Source: Ruminococcus sp. UBA1409 (GTDB lineage Bacteria > Bacillota > Clostridia > Oscillospirales > Ruminococcaceae). From it: 19,654 nucleotides of DNA. Position 1 is the stretch's first letter. The number at the start of each line of letters is the position of its first letter. The position numbers and the translations under genes were made by a program. This document shows positions 14,174-19,654 of this stretch, in pieces. The notes under the pieces were generated by a model, which was not told the DNA's origin, did no database searches, and saw nothing but the letters and a program-made list of their open reading frames with translations. The DNA is taken from the NCBI GenBank assembly GCA_002305045.1, contig DBPX01000010.1:1-19654 (forward strand), given 5' to 3'.

Positions 14174-15295
14174 ATGGAACAGATTATTGAGCTGTTTAGC
14201 AATGTGTTTGATGTCACCTGGCAGCAGGCTGTCATGTGGCTGATAGGCGGAATGCTGATTTATCTCGGTATCCGCAAGAAAATGGAGCCTACGCTCCTTA
14301 TCCCGATGGGCTTCGGAGCTATTTTGGTAAACCTGCCCAACTCAGGCGCAGTTACTCAAGGGGATGTCGAGGGTCCGATAGATGTGCTGTTCAACGCCGG
14401 CATAGCAAACGAGCTTTTCCCTCTTTTGCTGTTCATAGGAATTGGCGCAATGATAGACTTCACCCCGCTTCTTTCAAATCCCAAGCTGATACTCTTCGGA
14501 GCGGCGGCGCAGTTCGGAATATTCTTCACCCTAAGCATGGCGAGGCTCTTCGGCTTCGAGCTTAACGACGCTGCGTCCATAGCGATAATCGGTGCGGCTG
14601 ACGGTCCTACTTCTATCTTCGTAGCGCAGACGCTCTCCTCTAACTACATCGGAGCTATAGTAGTTGCGGCATACTCCTACATGGCTCTTGTTCCTATAAT
14701 CCAGCCTCCTGTAATAAGGCTAATCACCACCAAGAAGGAGCGCCTTATAAGGATGCCGTACAGCCAGAAGGATGTCAGCAAAACGGCTAAGATTCTCTTC
14801 CCGATAATAATAACCGCAGTAGCCGGGCTTGTTGCCCCCGGCTCGATAGCCTTGGTCGGATTTTTGATGTTCGGAAACCTGATAAGGGAGTGCGGAGTGC
14901 TCGATATCCTCTCGGAGACGGCTCAGAACGCTCTTGCAAATCTCGTCACCATACTTTTGGGCTTCACAATCTCAACCAAGATGCAGGCGGAGCAGTTTTT
15001 GGCGTGGGAGACGATTCTTATCATGTGCTTAGGACTTGTCGCCTTCATATTTGACACTGTCGGAGGAGTCCTCTTTGCCAAGCTGATAAATCTGTTCACA
15101 CCCAACAGCAAGATTAACCCGATGATAGGAGCCGCCGGAATATCGGCGTTCCCGATGTCGGCAAGGGTAATAAACAAGATGGGTCTTAAGGAGGACCCCC
15201 AGAACTTCCTCCTTATGCACGCAGTCGGCGCAAATGTAGCCGGTCAGATAGCCTCGGTAATCGCCGGCGGACTGATTCTGAATATGGTGATGTAG
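14174..15295 (+). CDS. OadB-like Na+-translocating decarboxylase beta subunit
   Basis: The 373-residue integral membrane protein belongs to the OadB/GcdB/MmdB family, the subunit that pumps Na+ out as a carboxy-group is lost from biotin. The signature IIGAADGPTSIFVAQ (138-152) carries D143; Y169, N315, G319, S324, R331 and N354 lie at the same spacings as the functional residues I recall for Klebsiella OadB (D203, Y229, N373, G377, S382, R389, N412). The C-terminal NFLLMHAVGANVAGQIAS is also typical. Start ATG follows AAAGGAAGG. About nine to eleven hydrophobic segments are expected for the family. It is preceded by a yybP-ykoY riboswitch and followed by a tiny OadG-like gene. No alpha (carboxyltransferase) or biotin-carrier gene is in the window, so it may use a subunit encoded elsewhere or work as an independent transporter. 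Confidence 0.92.
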   Translation: MEQIIELFSNVFDVTWQQAVMWLIGGMLIYLGIRKKMEPTLLIPMGFGAILVNLPNSGAVTQGDVEGPIDVLFNAGIANELFPLLLFIGIGAMIDFTPLLSNPKLILFGAAAQFGIFFTLSMARLFGFELNDAASIAIIGAADGPTSIFVAQTLSSNYIGAIVVAAYSYMALVPIIQPPVIRLITTKKERLIRMPYSQKDVSKTAKILFPIIITAVAGLVAPGSIALVGFLMFGNLIRECGVLDILSETAQNALANLVTILLGFTISTKMQAEQFLAWETILIMCLGLVAFIFDTVGGVLFAKLINLFTPNSKINPMIGAAGISAFPMSARVINKMGLKEDPQNFLLMHAVGANVAGQIASVIAGGLILNMVM

Positions 15296-15357
15296 CAGCC
15301 ATTGGGTTATGCAGTAAGCATTGCATTGTAATGTTTTAATATTATGGAGGATGCAAG

Positions 15358-15516
15358 ATGGAATTTTTAAGCAGCTTTAAGATAGATTTAGACGCCTTTT
15401 TGGAGTCGCTGTCGATGATGGGCATAGGAATGCTCGGCATTTTCGTGGTGATTGCGGTCATAATGATTTGTATGTATGCCTTGACCGGAATCTTTAAGGA
15501 CAAGGGCGATAATTGA
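15358..15516 (+). CDS. OadG-like small membrane subunit
   Basis: This 52-residue ORF begins ATG at 15358, 7 nt after a strong GGAGG (15346-15350), 62 bp downstream of the OadB-like stop. The product has a short acidic amphipathic start (MEFLSSFKIDLDAFLESL), one hydrophobic helix (about 22-44, MGIGMLGIFVVIAVIMICMYAL) and a charged tail FKDKGDN. The size, topology and place after OadB fit the OadG-related small transporter subunits; full-length OadG gamma chains are longer and assemble the complex. It is co-transcribed with the OadB-like gene and ends before an intrinsic terminator. Confidence 0.85.
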   Translation: MEFLSSFKIDLDAFLESLSMMGIGMLGIFVVIAVIMICMYALTGIFKDKGDN

Positions 15517-15538
15517 TATATCGTAATATCCTATAATT

Positions 15539-15577
15539 AAGCACCGCTTTAGGAATCCTCCTTTGGCGGTGCTTTTT
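15539..15577 (+). terminator. Intrinsic terminator of the OadB/OadG-like operon
   Basis: AAGCACCGC (15539-15547) pairs with GCGGTGCTT (15566-15574), and TTTTTT follows. Confidence 0.88.
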
Positions 15578-15679
15578 TCGTTATATCATGCTAAATACAT
15601 GCGTATACATCAATCCCGTGCCATGCTGTCCACCCAGGCGAAGCCTTAAAATGCGTTGACTAATTATTCTTTTAACTTG

Positions 15680-15708
15680 TTGACAAGCCAAGCGATATGT
15701 GATAAATT
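15680..15708 (+). promoter_or_regulatory. Sigma-70 promoter of the GH2 gene
   Basis: TTGACA (15680-15685), a 17-bp spacer and TAAATT (15703-15708). The -10 box is imperfect, so an activator is possible. The leader is about 90 nt. Confidence 0.65.
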
Positions 15709-15728
15709 GTAGCTAATGGTTCTTGACG

Positions 15729-19262
<3,534 letters not shown>

Positions 19263-19283
19263 TATGCCTGATTAAAGCATGAA

Positions 19284-19463
19284 ATGCTCATTGTCGCAGT
19301 GGTATTTATCGTGATCGCAGCTTCTGTTCCGACATTGGGCAAAGTCATTTACATCGGGAAATTCTACTTTGGTCCGGAGCAATGGAGGGTATGCTATGCG
19401 ATTTATGCCATGGTGATGGTCGGTCTATTCCTTGCATCCTTCCTTATGAAAACAAAGAGATAA
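19284..19463 (+). CDS. Small two-helix membrane protein or remnant
   Basis: The 59-residue ORF starts at ATG 19284, 21 bp after the GH2 stop. It has two hydrophobic segments (about 1-19 and 38-55) joined by a short loop (KVIYIGKFYFGPEQWR) and ends in a basic MKTKR. I do not recognise a family. No clear Shine-Dalgarno precedes it, and its codon use lacks the AGG and ATA preference of the neighbouring genes. It may be a genuine small membrane protein or the C-terminal remnant of a decayed transporter. A good intrinsic terminator follows at once, which supports its being transcribed. Confidence 0.45.
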   Translation: MLIVAVVFIVIAASVPTLGKVIYIGKFYFGPEQWRVCYAIYAMVMVGLFLASFLMKTKR

Positions 19464-19476
19464 TCTACACTTCAAC

Positions 19477-19505
19477 GGCGGCAACCACACGGCTGTCGCC
19501 TTTTT
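19477..19505 (+). terminator. Intrinsic terminator after the GH2 region
   Basis: GGCGGCA (19477-19483) pairs with TGTCGCC (19494-19500, one G-U), followed by TTTTT (19501-19505). It ends transcription from the GH2 gene and the small ORF. Confidence 0.75.
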
Positions 19506-19512
19506 CATGCCT

Positions 19513-19653
19513 TTATTCCTGAACATCTGGGAATAAGTCCAGAGCATCAAACTCCGCATCAGTCATCCCATTCGGTTTTGCAATGACGCTGTCCGTCAGT
19601 GCCGCCCCACCCCTCCCCACTAATCTCCCACTCAAGCTTCCTCCCAAAAAGCT
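19513..19653 (-). CDS. Possible C-terminal part of a gene running off the window
   Basis: One minus-strand frame is open for 46 codons from the window edge to a TAA at 19513-19515 and ends GMTDAEFDALDLFPDVQE, which looks protein-like. A second minus-strand frame is open from the last base to a TGA at 19559-19561 (ending GQRHCKTEWDD). Only one can be the real gene, or the second ends where a short overlapping frame begins (ATGACTGA). No domain is recognisable in so short a stretch, and neither frame is certain. Confidence 0.25.
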   Translation of the reverse strand, partial: SFLGGSLSGRLVGRGGAALTDSVIAKPNGMTDAEFDALDLFPDVQE

Positions 19654-19654
19654 T

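Overview
The window looks like chromosomal DNA of a gut-type Clostridia, probably Oscillospirales/Ruminococcaceae. This is an inference from the gene content (GH98, Cthe_2159-type, CotH-type and LacZ-type surface proteins, XRE+DUF3169 pair, OadB plus a tiny OadG-like protein), from frequent ATA and AGG codons, from AGGAGG-type ribosome binding sites and from textbook TTGACA-17-TATAAT promoters. No phage, CRISPR or transposase gene is visible.

Layout. 1-390: non-coding, palindrome-rich island. 391-3261 (minus): RluA-family pseudouridine synthase followed by a membrane-anchored Cthe_2159-type beta-helix protein, divergent from a CotH-kinase lipoprotein (3563-5359, plus). 5684-6262 (minus): small surface protein with a Pro/Glu/Thr linker and a C-terminal anchor. 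6568-6660: tRNA-Ser(GGA) with its own promoter and terminator. 6793-9060 and 10410-12800 (both minus): two paralogous secreted GH98 glycoside hydrolases. Between them, on the plus strand, is an XRE repressor/DUF3169 membrane protein operon with a perfect palindromic operator. 13123-13508: a second palindrome island. 13660-13881: a 73-residue protein of unknown function. 13949-15577: a consensus promoter, a leader that matches the yybP-ykoY (Mn2+) riboswitch with a mutually exclusive terminator, then an OadB-like Na+-translocating decarboxylase beta subunit and a 52-residue OadG-like subunit. 15807-19262: LacZ-type GH2 lipoprotein. 19263-19654: a small membrane ORF, a terminator and DNA of different character.

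How it works together. At least six products are exported (lipoproteins, signal-peptide or membrane-anchored proteins), and three are glycoside hydrolases that act on beta-galactosidic or related glycans. The region therefore reads as a cell-surface glycan-foraging neighbourhood made of separately promoted genes, not one polysaccharide-utilisation operon.

The two observations most worth following are: (1) the apparent Mn2+ riboswitch controlling an orphan OadB/OadG-like pair that has no decarboxylase alpha subunit nearby; (2) two intergenic islands, about 290 and 390 bp, that are almost entirely nested perfect inverted repeats closed by an outer stem, which makes them candidates for structured RNAs or palindromic mobile elements.
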